NCBI RefSeq assembly: GCF_000017405.1
Contig: NC_009667.1
Span: 1,149,501 to 1,213,500, forward strand
Length of the DNA: 64,000 nt
From: Brucella anthropi ATCC 49188
GTDB lineage: Bacteria > Pseudomonadota > Alphaproteobacteria > Rhizobiales > Rhizobiaceae
Direction: 5' to 3'
The stretch's first letter is position 1, and the number at the start of each line of letters is the position of its first letter. Below the pieces are notes generated by a model. The model searched no databases and was not told where the DNA came from. It worked only from the letters and a program-made list of their open reading frames with translations. Made by a program: the position numbers and the translations under genes. Shown in pieces: positions 53,109 to 62,577 of this stretch.

Positions 53109-54112
53109 TTACTGGTCGCCGCCAGCCATTCATCGACCCATGACTTCCGGTTCTTGGCTACTTCGTCGGAAGGCAGGAGAAGAGTCTTTTCCGGCTTCGG
53201 CATCGCGTCGAAAGCGGCTGGAAGCGGGGTGGATGTCTTGCTCGCTGGATACATCCAGTTGGTTTCAGGAATAACATCCTGAAAGCCGGGGCTGGTCATG
53301 AAAGCCAGGAACTTTTGTGCCAGTGGATTTTTCGCACCAGTGGTGGTCTGGGCGGCCAGCTCGATCTGGAGATAATTACCTTCCGGATAGGCCAGAGCCT
53401 TATAGCGCTCCGTCTTTTCCGCAATCATGTGATAGGCGGGAGACGTTGTATAGGACAGCACCATCGGCGCTTCACCCTTGGTGAAAAGACCATAGGCTTC
53501 CGACCAGCCGGGTGTGACGGTGAGAACACGCTTCTGCAGTTTCTGCCAGGCCGCTTCCGCTTCGTCGCCATAAACCGATTTCATCCAGAGCAACATGCCC
53601 AGCCCTGGCGTCGACGTGCGCGGGTCTTGCAGCACGATCTTCTGGGAAGCATCGCCTTCCACCAGTTCTTTCAGGCTCTTGGGCGGATTGGGCAATTTTT
53701 CCGAATCGTAAACCACGGCGAAGTAGCCATAATCATAGGGAACGAAGATATTGTCCTTGAACCCGCCCGGAATGCTCACATTGCTTTGGTCGATGCCGCT
53801 TGGAGCAAAAAAGCCGGTGGCGCGTGCTTCGGTCGTCAGATTGGTATCGAGACCGAGGACGATATCGGCTTTGGTATTGCCACCTTCAAGCTTCAGGCGG
53901 TTGAGCAGCGCGACACCGTCGGCCGAAGCGATCCAGTCCACTTCGCAATCGCATTCCTTCTCGAAGTTTTCCTTGATCTTCGGGCCCGGACCCCATTCGG
54001 AAACGAAACTGTCATAGGTATAAACAGTGAGCTTGTCCTTCGCCTGCGCAGAAGGCGTGAAAGCGAGGGCTGTGGAGAATGAAAAGGCCAGCAAAGATAA
54101 AAGCCGCATCAC
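53105..54112 (-). CDS. thiB: thiamine-binding periplasmic protein
   Basis: A 335-residue binding protein with a signal peptide ([21 protein letters not shown]). Mature part begins [38 protein letters not shown], the ThiB/TbpA signature with its cysteine pair. The first gene after the TPP riboswitch. Binds thiamine, its mono- or diphosphate. Confidence 0.95.
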   Translation of the reverse strand: MMRLLSLLAFSFSTALAFTPSAQAKDKLTVYTYDSFVSEWGPGPKIKENFEKECDCEVDWIASADGVALLNRLKLEGGNTKADIVLGLDTNLTTEARATGFFAPSGIDQSNVSIPGGFKDNIFVPYDYGYFAVVYDSEKLPNPPKSLKELVEGDASQKIVLQDPRTSTPGLGMLLWMKSVYGDEAEAAWQKLQKRVLTVTPGWSEAYGLFTKGEAPMVLSYTTSPAYHMIAEKTERYKALAYPEGNYLQIELAAQTTTGAKNPLAQKFLAFMTSPGFQDVIPETNWMYPASKTSTPLPAAFDAMPKPEKTLLLPSDEVAKNRKSWVDEWLAATSK

Positions 54113-54159
54113 GGCACTTCCTTTCTTTTACAACAAGAGGATTGAGCGCCGTTTATGGA

Positions 54160-54262
54160 GCATCTAATCCCTCCGCCGGTGCAAACCGGATCAGGTTCAG
54201 CGGGTTGGCCGGGAATGCGACCTCTCAGCCATCCGCGAAAGCAGACGGCACCCCGTTAGAGC
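54160..54262 (-). promoter_or_regulatory. TPP riboswitch (THI element)
   Basis: On the minus strand the order is ACGGGGTGCC, GGCTGAGAGG, then ACCCGCTGAACCTGATCCGG and the ACCGGCGGAGGGA 3' part, the conserved THI-box pieces. It precedes thiB by about 50 bases and should reduce thiBPQ expression when thiamine diphosphate is abundant. Confidence 0.95.
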
Positions 54263-54360
54263 GGTTGCGACAATAATCTTTCGCAACGGGAAGGGCAAGG
54301 GAGCGCAATGGCGGCGAATGCAGGCTTCCGGCATGGATTTGCCCGTGTTATGAGCGGCTT

Positions 54361-55017
54361 ATGAGCACATTCGTCATTCTTCTCGGCGGTGATCTGGTCG
54401 TGACCGATCGCCTGAAACGCCAAATTGCAGGTGCGCGTATTCTCGCTGCCGATAGCGGGATCAGGCACGCTGCTGCTCTTGGTGTCGAACCGGAACTTTG
54501 GCTTGGCGATTTCGATTCGGCTTCTGCTGAGCTTCGCGTGCAATATGGACACGTGCCGCAAAAGAGGTTCCCTGCTGCCAAGGACATGACGGACGGGGAA
54601 CTGGCCTTCGAGGAGGCCTATATGCGGGGTGCGGATCGGGTGATCCTTTGCGGAGCCTTCGGCGGTCAGCGCACCGATCACACGCTTCTGCATCTGACCA
54701 TGGCAACAGCGCAGGCTGCAAAAGGGCGGAACGTGCTGTTGTCCAGCGGTTCCGAGGAGGCCTGGCCTTTGCCGCCCGGAGATTATGTTTATGATTTTCC
54801 GGACGGGACGCCGTTCAGTGTGATTAATTTCAGCACTATCGAAGGCCTTTCGATCACGAATGCGGAGTGGCCGTTAGATAATGTGACACTGCCATTCGGC
54901 TCTTCATGGACAGTTTCCAATGTAGTTCGTGGAACACTTCGCGTTACTGCGAGTTCTGGATTAGCGATACTTATCGCCAACTTGGCGATGGAGGAAACAC
55001 CGCTCCGGGGCCGATAA
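54361..55017 (+). CDS. thiN: thiamine diphosphokinase
   Basis: A 218-residue thiamine pyrophosphokinase, making TPP from thiamine and ATP. N-terminal FVILLGGDLVVTDRLKRQ, LAADSGIRHAAALGVEPELWLGDFDSA, the KDMTDGELAFEEA motif and LCGAFGGQRTDHTLLHL, then a C-terminal beta domain. Starts 100 bases from the divergent TPP-riboswitch leader, so import and activation of thiamine are neighbours. Its own leader shows no riboswitch. Confidence 0.94.
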   Translation: MSTFVILLGGDLVVTDRLKRQIAGARILAADSGIRHAAALGVEPELWLGDFDSASAELRVQYGHVPQKRFPAAKDMTDGELAFEEAYMRGADRVILCGAFGGQRTDHTLLHLTMATAQAAKGRNVLLSSGSEEAWPLPPGDYVYDFPDGTPFSVINFSTIEGLSITNAEWPLDNVTLPFGSSWTVSNVVRGTLRVTASSGLAILIANLAMEETPLRGR

Positions 55018-55151
55018 CCTTATCAATCGAAAGAGCTTGACGCTGGCAGGCGAAACGTATTGTAAATGGGCCAAGCGGGTGTCATCTGCTTTACGCCGAA
55101 ATTGGGGACGCAAAGTCGGTGATTAGTTCAACTCTTGTAGGAGATGTTTCA

Positions 55152-55436
55152 ATGAAGTCACGTCTTACGATGATTGCTGTTGCTGGCGTGCTCGCGTTCT
55201 CGACGGCTGCATGCACGACGAATGAACAGCGCACGGCCGGGTACGGCGTTGGTGGCGCAGCACTCGGCGCACTCGCCGGTGGTGCAATTGGCGGCAATGG
55301 CCGTGGCGCTCTTGCCGGTGCTGCTATCGGCGGCGTTGCCGGTACGCTCCTTGGTGCAGCCCAGACGCGCAACGGAACGCAGTACTGCCGTTACCGCGAT
55401 CCTTATGGCCGCGTCTACGAAGCGCCTTGCCAGTAA
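55152..55436 (+). CDS. glycine-zipper outer-membrane lipoprotein (17-kDa-antigen-like)
   Basis: A 94-residue lipoprotein. Signal peptide MKSRLTMIAVAGVLAFSTAAC with the lipidated Cys21, a glycine-zipper stretch (GYGVGGAALGALAGGAIGGNGRGALAGAAIGGVAGTLLGAA), and a short tail with CRYRDPYGRVYEAPC. ATG 55152 has TAGGAG upstream. The family is common in alphaproteobacterial envelopes; the function is probably structural. Confidence 0.88.
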   Translation: MKSRLTMIAVAGVLAFSTAACTTNEQRTAGYGVGGAALGALAGGAIGGNGRGALAGAAIGGVAGTLLGAAQTRNGTQYCRYRDPYGRVYEAPCQ

Positions 55437-55612
55437 CACTGGGCCAGTGCTGACTGGGCCAGCAATAGCTGGATAAATAAGTTTGCTGACAGGTCGGGGA
55501 AACCCGGCCTGTTTGTTTTTCACGGGTCTTTTCGTGCCGTACCATTTGACAGAACGGCTTTTGTCGCGGACAAGCAGGGCGGAATTTTTAACCCTGTTTA
55601 TCGAAGAGAACC

Positions 55613-57430
55613 ATGGCACCACCGCTCCTTCGCCTCGACGAGATCAAGCTAACCTTCGGAGGCACGCCGCTTCTGGAAGATGCCAGCCTTTCGGTAAGCG
55701 AAGGCGATCGCATCGCGCTGGTCGGACGCAATGGTTCGGGTAAATCCACGCTGCTCAAGATCGCCGCCGGTATGGTGGAAGCGACGTCGGGTGAGGTTTT
55801 CAAACATCCGGGTGCAACTGTCCGCTATCTCCCGCAGGTGCCGGATATGGATGGCTTTGCCAATGTTCGCGCCTATGTGGAAGCGGGGCTGGGGCCTGCC
55901 GATGACCCGCATCGTGTCACTTATCTTCTCGAGCATCTCGGACTAACTGGCGACGAAAAGCCGGATCATCTGTCCGGCGGCGAGGCACGCCGTGCCGCTC
56001 TGGCGCGAGTGATCGCGCCGCAGCCCGACGTTCTGCTGCTGGATGAACCAACCAACCATCTGGATCTGACCACCATCGAATGGCTGGAAAGCGAACTGCG
56101 CCAGATTCGCTCGGCGATTGTGCTGATCTCGCATGACCGCCGCTTTCTGGAAAATGTCAGCCGGGCGACGGTCTGGCTGGATCGCGGTCTTACGCGTCGT
56201 CTGGAGCAGGGCTTTGGCCATTTCGAGGAATGGCGCGACAAGGTGCTGGAAGAGGAAGAGCGCGACCATCACAAGCTGGGGCGGCAGATCGCGCGCGAGG
56301 AGCACTGGCTGCGCTACGGGGTCACCGCCCGGCGCAAGCGTAATATGCGCCGTCTCGGCGAACTGCATTCCATGCGTGCCGATTTTCGCAATCATCGCAA
56401 GGCACAAGGGACGGCGGTACTGGCGGCAAGCGATACCAAGGAATCCGGCAAGCTGGTGATCGAAGCCAAGGGGTTGAGCAAGGCCTATGGCGAGCGTGTT
56501 CTGGTCAAGGATTTTTCGATCCGTGTGCAGCGCGGTGACCGTATCGGTCTCGTTGGACCCAACGGTGCCGGAAAGACCACGCTTCTGTCGCTTCTGACTG
56601 GCAAGCTTGCGCCGGATTCCGGAACATTGCGGCTTGGCGTCAATCTCGAAATGGCCGAACTCGACCAGAAGCGCGAAAGTCTCAATCTGGATGAGACATT
56701 GGCGCATTATCTGACGGATGGGCGCGGCGAAAGCCTTGTCGTCAACGGCGAGCAGCGGCATGTCGTATCCTATATGAAGGACTTTCTGTTCCAGCCTGAG
56801 CAGGCGCGTACCCCCATTCGGGAGCTTTCCGGTGGTGAACGTGCGCGATTGATGCTGGCCCGTGTTTTGGCGCGGCCCGCCAACCTGCTTATCCTCGATG
56901 AGCCTACCAACGATCTTGATATGGAAACGCTCGATCTGCTGCAGGAACTGGTCGCAGGTTTTCCCGGCACAGTCATTCTGGTCAGCCACGACCGTGATTT
57001 TCTGGATCGCACGGTTACGTCGGTGATTGCGCCGGAAGGTGACGGGCGCTGGCTCGAATATGCAGGCGGCTATGCCGACATGATGGCGCAGCGCAAGGAG
57101 CAGGCCTTGAGCCGCCGCTCGGTCAAGGTCTCAGGCGTCCGCAGTGACGAGAAGTCGGAAGAGGACGCGCCACAGCCCAAGCGTGAGGAAAAGCGCAAGC
57201 TCTCCTACAAGCAGAAATTCGCGCTCGAAACGCTGCCCGGCAAGATGGACGCTCTCTCGAAGGAAATCGTAGTGCTGGAAGGCAAGCTCGCCGATCCGCA
57301 GCTTTATGCCAAGGACCCGGCGCTTTTTGCCAAGACTGCCGATCTTCTTGAGAAGAAGCGCTCCGAAAATGCGGCCATTGAAGAAGAATGGCTGGAGCTG
57401 GAAATGCTGCGAGAGGAAATCGAAGGGTAG
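55613..57430 (+). CDS. ABC-F family ATPase (Uup/EttA-like)
   Basis: A 605-residue soluble twin-ABC protein. First cassette: Walker A GRNGSGKS (about 43), signature LSGGEARRAALARV, Walker B VLLLDEPTNHLDL. A linker (VLEEEERDHHKLGRQIAREEHWLRYGVTARRKRNMRR) is followed by the second cassette (GPNGAGKT about 318; LSGGERARLMLARVLARP; LILDEPTNDLD). The C-terminal coiled-coil (KRKLSYKQKFALETLPGKMDALSKEIVVLEGKLA...) is typical of Uup. ABC-F proteins act on ribosomes or, for Uup, on branched DNA. Start ATG 55613. Confidence 0.93.
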   Translation: MAPPLLRLDEIKLTFGGTPLLEDASLSVSEGDRIALVGRNGSGKSTLLKIAAGMVEATSGEVFKHPGATVRYLPQVPDMDGFANVRAYVEAGLGPADDPHRVTYLLEHLGLTGDEKPDHLSGGEARRAALARVIAPQPDVLLLDEPTNHLDLTTIEWLESELRQIRSAIVLISHDRRFLENVSRATVWLDRGLTRRLEQGFGHFEEWRDKVLEEEERDHHKLGRQIAREEHWLRYGVTARRKRNMRRLGELHSMRADFRNHRKAQGTAVLAASDTKESGKLVIEAKGLSKAYGERVLVKDFSIRVQRGDRIGLVGPNGAGKTTLLSLLTGKLAPDSGTLRLGVNLEMAELDQKRESLNLDETLAHYLTDGRGESLVVNGEQRHVVSYMKDFLFQPEQARTPIRELSGGERARLMLARVLARPANLLILDEPTNDLDMETLDLLQELVAGFPGTVILVSHDRDFLDRTVTSVIAPEGDGRWLEYAGGYADMMAQRKEQALSRRSVKVSGVRSDEKSEEDAPQPKREEKRKLSYKQKFALETLPGKMDALSKEIVVLEGKLADPQLYAKDPALFAKTADLLEKKRSENAAIEEEWLELEMLREEIEG

Positions 57431-57457
57431 GGCTACCCTTCGACATAATCTTCGAAC

Positions 57458-58405
57458 TTAACTGCTCGCCTTGTTCAGCAAGGCGATTTCATTGTCGCTG
57501 AGTTTCAGTTCGGCTGCGCTAATCAGCTCACCGAGCTGAGCCGAGCGTGTGGCGCTGGCGATAGGGGCTGTGACTGATGGCTGCGCGATGAGCCATGCGA
57601 TTGCAACCTGCGCAAGCGTGACATCGAGATTTCGTGCTACGTCATCGAGTGCCGCTATGATCCGCGAACCACGATCCGTCAGATATTTTTCGACCGATTT
57701 GCCGCGTGCGCTTTGTCCGAGATCGTCAGCAGAACGATATTTCCCGGTCAGGAACCCTGCTGCGAGCGAATAATAGGAAATAACGCCAAGCTCGTTTTCG
57801 TGGCAGATTTTCTCCAGCCCATTCTCGAAATCTGCTCGATCATACAGATTATAAAGCGGCTGCAGGCTTTCATAGCGCGGCAGATTGTTGGTCCGGGCGA
57901 CATCAAGCGCTTCAGTCAGTCGCTCAGGCGTGAGATTGGACGCACCGATGGCGCGCACTTTGCCTGCGTCGATCAGCTCTTTATAGGTGCCGAGCACATC
58001 TTCGAACGGTGTTTCGGGATCGTCCCAGTGCGATTGATAGAGATCGATATAATCCGTCTGCAGCCGTTTGAGGGAGGCATCGACCGCTTTGCGGATATAG
58101 GCCGGGGAAAGACCTTTTTCGTCAGGCCCCATTTCGGAGCCGACCTTGGTGGCAATGACGACTTTGTCGCGCAGGCCGCGAGATTTCAGCCAGTTGCCGA
58201 TAATGGTTTCGGATTCGCCGCCCACATTTCCGGGCGCCCAGGCGGAATAAGCATCCGCTGTGTCGATGAAATTGAATCCGGCATCGACAAAACGGTCGAG
58301 AAGCGAAAAAGATGTCGCTTCATCGACCGTCCATCCAAATACATTGCCACCGAAGCAAAGTGGCGAAACATTGAGTTCGGTACGTCCGAGCTTCCTGAAC
58401 TCCAT
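57458..58405 (-). CDS. aldo/keto reductase
   Basis: A 315-residue NADPH-dependent aldo/keto reductase with the (beta/alpha)8 arrangement. The catalytic tyrosine is in DTADAYSAW (Y53), KVVIATKVG supplies the lysine, and YIDLYQSHWDDPETPFED holds the catalytic histidine. NADPH-binding residues are near the end. Convergent with the ABC-F gene; upstream (58406-58495) is a short gap and then the broken DUF2312 gene. Substrate unknown. Confidence 0.92.
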   Translation of the reverse strand: MEFRKLGRTELNVSPLCFGGNVFGWTVDEATSFSLLDRFVDAGFNFIDTADAYSAWAPGNVGGESETIIGNWLKSRGLRDKVVIATKVGSEMGPDEKGLSPAYIRKAVDASLKRLQTDYIDLYQSHWDDPETPFEDVLGTYKELIDAGKVRAIGASNLTPERLTEALDVARTNNLPRYESLQPLYNLYDRADFENGLEKICHENELGVISYYSLAAGFLTGKYRSADDLGQSARGKSVEKYLTDRGSRIIAALDDVARNLDVTLAQVAIAWLIAQPSVTAPIASATRSAQLGELISAAELKLSDNEIALLNKASS

Positions 58406-58495
58406 AGACCTTATCCCCTTCCTCTGAATACGAATCGCGGACGATCCGTCGGGTTTCGATTTCGGGAAGAAGGAAGGCTCCGGGAAGAGCCGAAA

Positions 58496-58660
58496 TCAGC
58501 TCATGCCAAGCGCATCCATATAAAGCTGCAGCATGGCTTCTTCTTCCTGACGTTCATGGTCTTCTTTTTTACGCAGACGAATAATGGTCCTCACGACCTT
58601 GCTGTCAAACCCCGAGCCCTTCAATTCCGCGTAAACTTCCTTGATATCGTCATTTTCAAA
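58496..58660 (-). pseudogene. truncated GapR/DUF2312 (UPF0335) gene, 3' half only
   Basis: The minus strand encodes [20 protein letters not shown] then [20 protein letters not shown] and [11 protein letters not shown], matching the C-terminal two-thirds of the GapR/UPF0335 family (DDIKDVYAEAKGxGFD-type). GapR is a nucleoid-associated protein that binds overtwisted DNA in Caulobacter. The matching stops at about DDI; the next upstream codons read FEN and then a TAG stop at 58661-58663. The N-terminal coiled-coil half (usually ~30 residues) and any start site are absent. The gene was probably cut by insertion of the adjacent element. An intact second copy may exist elsewhere. Confidence 0.85.
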
Positions 58661-58703
58661 CTACGGAGAAGTTGCTTACCGCTGATGCTCTAGCAAAATA
58701 AGC

Positions 58704-58722
58704 GTCCGTCGACTAGACGGAC
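58704..58722. repeat. short inverted repeat in the element left end
   Basis: GTCCGTCGACTAGACGGAC: perfect 7-bp arms with a five-base loop, 40 bases inside the junction. Confidence 0.65.
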
Positions 58723-58733
58723 ACCGTTTCAAT

Positions 58734-58796
58734 AATTGAGGGCAAGCCATTCGGACTATGCTTCTCACTAAACGGCCGGATGGCTTACCCTCAATT
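58734..58796. repeat. imperfect 21-bp inverted repeat (possible recombinase site)
   Basis: AATTGAGGGCAAGCCATTCGG (58734-58754) pairs with 58776-58796 with only two mismatches; loop of 21 bases. The left end of an element driven by tyrosine recombinases would be expected to carry such a structure. Confidence 0.65.
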
Positions 58797-59170
58797 AAAG
58801 GATAGAGTCGGGCGGTAGCCCGTCCGCTGCTGCGAAGCAGCGTTTCGGACCCAACCGTAGCGAAGCGCAGGGTGGGCTTTGAAAGTGGCGGAAGGAGCTT
58901 GCATCGCTCGCTGGTATTGTTGGTTGTGGCACCTTTTCAAAAAGAAATTTCCGGCGGTGGTTGTGGCGGATAATCCGATGAAAATTCCTGATTATTTTTT
59001 TATAATGCCTTAATCGTGCAATATATAATGAATCATTTTTAATATTATAATTTTATTATTTCCATATCGTAATATTTTAAAGATAAAAAAACATTGAATA
59101 TGCCTAATATTATTTTTTGATGCTAAAATCAGAATTTAATATTGATTTACTGCGATATAAATAAGAGTAA

Positions 59171-60607
59171 ATGGATAATTGTTCTTGCTTTACTGTACTG
59201 TGCAAGCTTAGTGTTAAGCCGAACTTTCTCGAAAATTTTCCGGAAGGCGAAGAGCTAATGGAATATGCGGCGAGGGCAGGTACGGGTGAACTAAGAGGGG
59301 CCAAGCCGATTTATGATGGTCCGAAGGTAAAGATCGTGAGAACAGATGTACCGCCGTTCGCGCCGTATCAACCGATCATAGTCGATAGGTACGGACGGAT
59401 GATGGTGGGGCCTACTGACTTTCTAAGGGTGAAGAGAAAAGCAAGTCGTACAAACTCTGCGGAGGCGATTCACCAAACCGGTCGACAATTAGTGGATGTG
59501 CTATTCGTGGTGGCCAACTCCAATGATGGAGATGGTGTCGCACTAAAGTCGCTCTCAGATCAATTTCTCGAACGCCTTAAGAGCCATTTTACGGGTCCTA
59601 AGCTTTCCCAGAACAAAGCTACCGGATGCAGAGGAGTAACGAACGAGGTCTGGAATGCCAACCTATCTGTCTTTCTCCAGTATCTGTTATATTGCGAGAA
59701 AAGAGGCTTGGTCCAAGGTCTAATTGGAGTTCGCGATAGTCAACGGCGCTACAATATCGAGCTAGAAGAGTGCGACCCCTTTCCGGTTCACAGGCTAGTT
59801 TCGGATAAAATCGAGCCCGATGAGGTGGTTATACCCGACGAGACTGCATTTGACGCGGTTCTGGCTGCACGCGAAGAAATGTTTGCAGACCCAGTAATCC
59901 GCAGACGCAACACATTAATTTCCTTGGTTATGGACGAAGGCTTGAGGCGTTGGGAAGCTGTGACTTTGCCTATACAGGCGATCCCACCTACAGCTAAAGT
60001 TGAGGCATTACGCGCTGCTGCGAAATCTTCCGGCATTCCTAAACCTGTTCCAATAAAAGTGATCGGCGGGAAGACAGGAAGGGTGCGTGTCGTCAATTTT
60101 TCTTTGAGCCTAGTGGAAAGGATCAGAGATTTCATTGACGATGATAGACCGGCGCTCCGACCTGCGATGGGTGAGCGTGCTATATTCGTGTCGAGCCGCA
60201 ATGGAAAACAGCTTCATCCTCAGACTATAACCAACCAATACTGTGTGGCGCGCAAGAAAGCTATAACGACAGCTCGTAATGAAGGGGGCGGCTCCATTGA
60301 AATAGGCGATATGTTGCGCGTCCATCCACACGTTCACCGGCATCGCTGCGTCACCGATACAATGACATCACTGTTGGAGAATGGCATCGACCCTTTGCAC
60401 GCGATGCTGGACGTGATGACAAATGCTGGGATGAGTCTTTCTACAATAACCCGCTATCTCCACTTAGGACAACGAAGGCGAAAGTCGGTCTTGGTGAAGC
60501 AGGGGCATGTGGATAAGCTTAGGGATGACGTGGTCCTTGAGCGCTTGAGGGCTTTGGATGAAACAAAACTCCGAATGATTTCGCGTGGTCGGATAGGGAG
60601 AAGGTGA
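59171..60607 (+). CDS. tyrosine recombinase, first of an overlapping trio
   Basis: A 478-residue site-specific recombinase. The catalytic domain is at the C-terminus with R259 (VMDEGLRRWEA), K301 (VIGGKTGRVRV), H387 and R390 (HPHVHRHRC) and the nucleophile Y429 (STITRYLHLG). The box III His/Trp position reads TNAG, so that residue is replaced. The N-terminal ~200 residues hold the core-binding part, preceded by a ~90-residue leader. ATG 59171 is the first start; ATG 59258 (MEYAARAG, GAAGAG upstream) is an alternative. Its TGA overlaps the next start. Codon use and GC are unlike the core chromosome. Confidence 0.85.
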   Translation: MDNCSCFTVLCKLSVKPNFLENFPEGEELMEYAARAGTGELRGAKPIYDGPKVKIVRTDVPPFAPYQPIIVDRYGRMMVGPTDFLRVKRKASRTNSAEAIHQTGRQLVDVLFVVANSNDGDGVALKSLSDQFLERLKSHFTGPKLSQNKATGCRGVTNEVWNANLSVFLQYLLYCEKRGLVQGLIGVRDSQRRYNIELEECDPFPVHRLVSDKIEPDEVVIPDETAFDAVLAAREEMFADPVIRRRNTLISLVMDEGLRRWEAVTLPIQAIPPTAKVEALRAAAKSSGIPKPVPIKVIGGKTGRVRVVNFSLSLVERIRDFIDDDRPALRPAMGERAIFVSSRNGKQLHPQTITNQYCVARKKAITTARNEGGGSIEIGDMLRVHPHVHRHRCVTDTMTSLLENGIDPLHAMLDVMTNAGMSLSTITRYLHLGQRRRKSVLVKQGHVDKLRDDVVLERLRALDETKLRMISRGRIGRR

Positions 60608-62577
60608 TGGTGCGAAGACGCTCATCCCCAATTGACCTTTTCGTAACCGAGATGCCCACTTCCCTCAATACGGGGAGTAGGTTTCCGCTCCGCGTTCACT
60701 CACCAACTCATAGTCGTCCAGGTCGCCCGGTTCATTTTAACCTCGCGATCTTGAAGGGGACCGGCGACTTTGGCCGCGTCATCGCTCGTGAGTTCCTAGA
60801 ATTTGCGAAAGTATATCAGAAGGCAACTGCGGACAGCCATTTGATAGCCTTACGCTCTTTCCTTGTTTCGTTTGTAGGCGAACTTCAGGGTGAAAATACA
60901 GAACTGCAATCCGTTACATCAGGCCGATGGAGGCAATTTGCTGCAGTCTGGTTTTATGATCTTAAAAGTGACGCTGCACTCTCTGACATCACCGCTAATG
61001 GTTATTTGTCGAGCAATCGAATGTTTTTCAACCATCTCCAAAAGCGGCACATGGTGCCGAAGTTCAGATGGCCAAGCCCAGTACCATGCGCGCGAGGCAC
61101 CCCCCGCCCCGCTGTATCGAGCGTCAATGCAACCAGCGTTCAAGATGCGCTTTTAAAGTCATGGGATGAGATTGACCGTGCTGCGTGGGCCGAATTGTTG
61201 CTCTTGAATGACCTCGCGAGCCCAACGACAGTAAAAAAGAGGAGCTCAATTATCTTGCGCGTGGTGCGACATTATGCGCAAAAAGAAATCAGAAAATGGT
61301 GGGGCATATTTCAAGAATCAAAAAAGTTAATTATTGATAATAAATCGTTCGATTTCATAAAATACTGTGAAAAATATGAGTATACTGTTAATGGAGAATT
61401 GAAGAGAAAACGGGGATGGAGGGATGAACTTAAATCTCTATCGAATTTACTTGTATATGTTGACCGAAAATTTGACGGTGTCATGCCTGGAAAAAATGAC
61501 GACCCCCATTTTGTTAAATGTGCATATCACTATCACTCAAATTCGCTCAAGGGGCGCTTTCATCTTGAATATGAGTCTCTTACTTCGCTGCTGACACTCA
61601 TCCTGCTTGAGAGGCCAAAAATGAACCTAGCCTCTCCATTATCAATGAAACGAAAAGATTTTTCAAAGATTACCGTTGGCGAACATCAGGCAAGATGGAC
61701 CAAAGCCAGGGCAAAGTATCGCCGTTTGAGTGATGATCTGCCCAGCGGTTGTGCATCCGCTTTGCGTATCGGTAGTAACGCAAACATTACTGCAGCCCAA
61801 GCGTTACGCGTTATCGATGTGCTTTCAAGGCCGCTGCAGGCCAAGGCCTTACCGGGTGAGGATGATCAACTCGTGCTGGTCAGGGACACGTTTGACGGGC
61901 GGGCAGTTGGCAAGTCGGCGAACCCACAGTGGATAAGCAAGCAATGGATAATGTTTCGCAGCCGGTCAGGGTTACTGTCGGCCTTGGGCTTCACATTGTC
62001 GCAGTTCCGTCCAACCGGCGCTATAGGTGAGTTTTTCACGTCGGGAGACATATTTAAAGTCGCTGATTTGCTGGGACAAAAGGACATTAGAATTACCGCA
62101 AGGTACATTGACAACTTAGCTGCGGATACTGTCGACGCCGGCGCGGTTCGTCCCGTGCAAGATTCCCTTACAATAGCTTTGGGTCGGAGAACGGGACGAT
62201 CTTTGCGCGAATTAGGTATCTCTCCGGAGCGGGAGGCACACATTAGGCAGGCCGCGTTTTCGTCTGGCTTTTTAGGGTATAATTTAACCGGGACCCCTGG
62301 AGAGGCCAAGGCCAAGGTTGATGCACTCGAAAGCATCTTGTGTGGTAGTAAGTTTTTGATCGTCGAAACGGCCGAGGTGGCGGCCGAAATTATTGCCTTC
62401 AAAGAACACATAGTTGCGAATGGAAAAGCGATAAAGGGGACAACCCGTTACGAGGAGTTTTGGCTTCCGCTGATAGCCGTCTGCACACAAATTATCGAAT
62501 CGATGGCGGCATCCGTGATCAGAGATGCCAAGAAGCTTCTGGCTGAGCGGCCGATATTTTATGGGCCAGTACTCTGA
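60607..62577 (+). CDS. large tyrosine-recombinase-like protein, second of the trio
   Basis: A 656-residue protein with a C-terminal catalytic-like region: box I arginine about R336 (LLERPKMNLASPL), then QFRPTGAIGEFF where R468 occupies the HxxR arginine, and the nucleophile Y500 in DIRITARYIDN after ADLLGQKD. The expected histidine of HxxR is serine (LSQFR), so activity may be altered. About 150 residues follow the tyrosine. The N-terminal 330 residues are a large DNA-binding-like region, including a very AT-rich stretch (61310-61400). ATG 60607 overlaps the previous stop (TGATG); GTG 60604 is also possible. Size and arrangement resemble Tn554 TnpB. Confidence 0.78.
   Translation: MVRRRSSPIDLFVTEMPTSLNTGSRFPLRVHSPTHSRPGRPVHFNLAILKGTGDFGRVIAREFLEFAKVYQKATADSHLIALRSFLVSFVGELQGENTELQSVTSGRWRQFAAVWFYDLKSDAALSDITANGYLSSNRMFFNHLQKRHMVPKFRWPSPVPCARGTPRPAVSSVNATSVQDALLKSWDEIDRAAWAELLLLNDLASPTTVKKRSSIILRVVRHYAQKEIRKWWGIFQESKKLIIDNKSFDFIKYCEKYEYTVNGELKRKRGWRDELKSLSNLLVYVDRKFDGVMPGKNDDPHFVKCAYHYHSNSLKGRFHLEYESLTSLLTLILLERPKMNLASPLSMKRKDFSKITVGEHQARWTKARAKYRRLSDDLPSGCASALRIGSNANITAAQALRVIDVLSRPLQAKALPGEDDQLVLVRDTFDGRAVGKSANPQWISKQWIMFRSRSGLLSALGFTLSQFRPTGAIGEFFTSGDIFKVADLLGQKDIRITARYIDNLAADTVDAGAVRPVQDSLTIALGRRTGRSLRELGISPEREAHIRQAAFSSGFLGYNLTGTPGEAKAKVDALESILCGSKFLIVETAEVAAEIIAFKEHIVANGKAIKGTTRYEEFWLPLIAVCTQIIESMAASVIRDAKKLLAERPIFYGPVL

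Larger units (their letters stand above)
58406..59170. other. insertion junction and element left end
   Basis: 765 bases with no intact gene: the 3' fragment of a GapR-like gene (58496-58660), hairpin-rich DNA (about 58700-58890), and an AT-rich leader (58985-59160; 19 G+C in a hand count of the 120 bases 58981-59100). Confidence 0.7.

Noticed and set aside
57713..58693. 326-codon plus-strand open frame across the aldo/keto reductase and the GapR-like fragment
   Set aside because: It crosses the reductase, an intergenic gap and the insertion junction in antisense; no family features.
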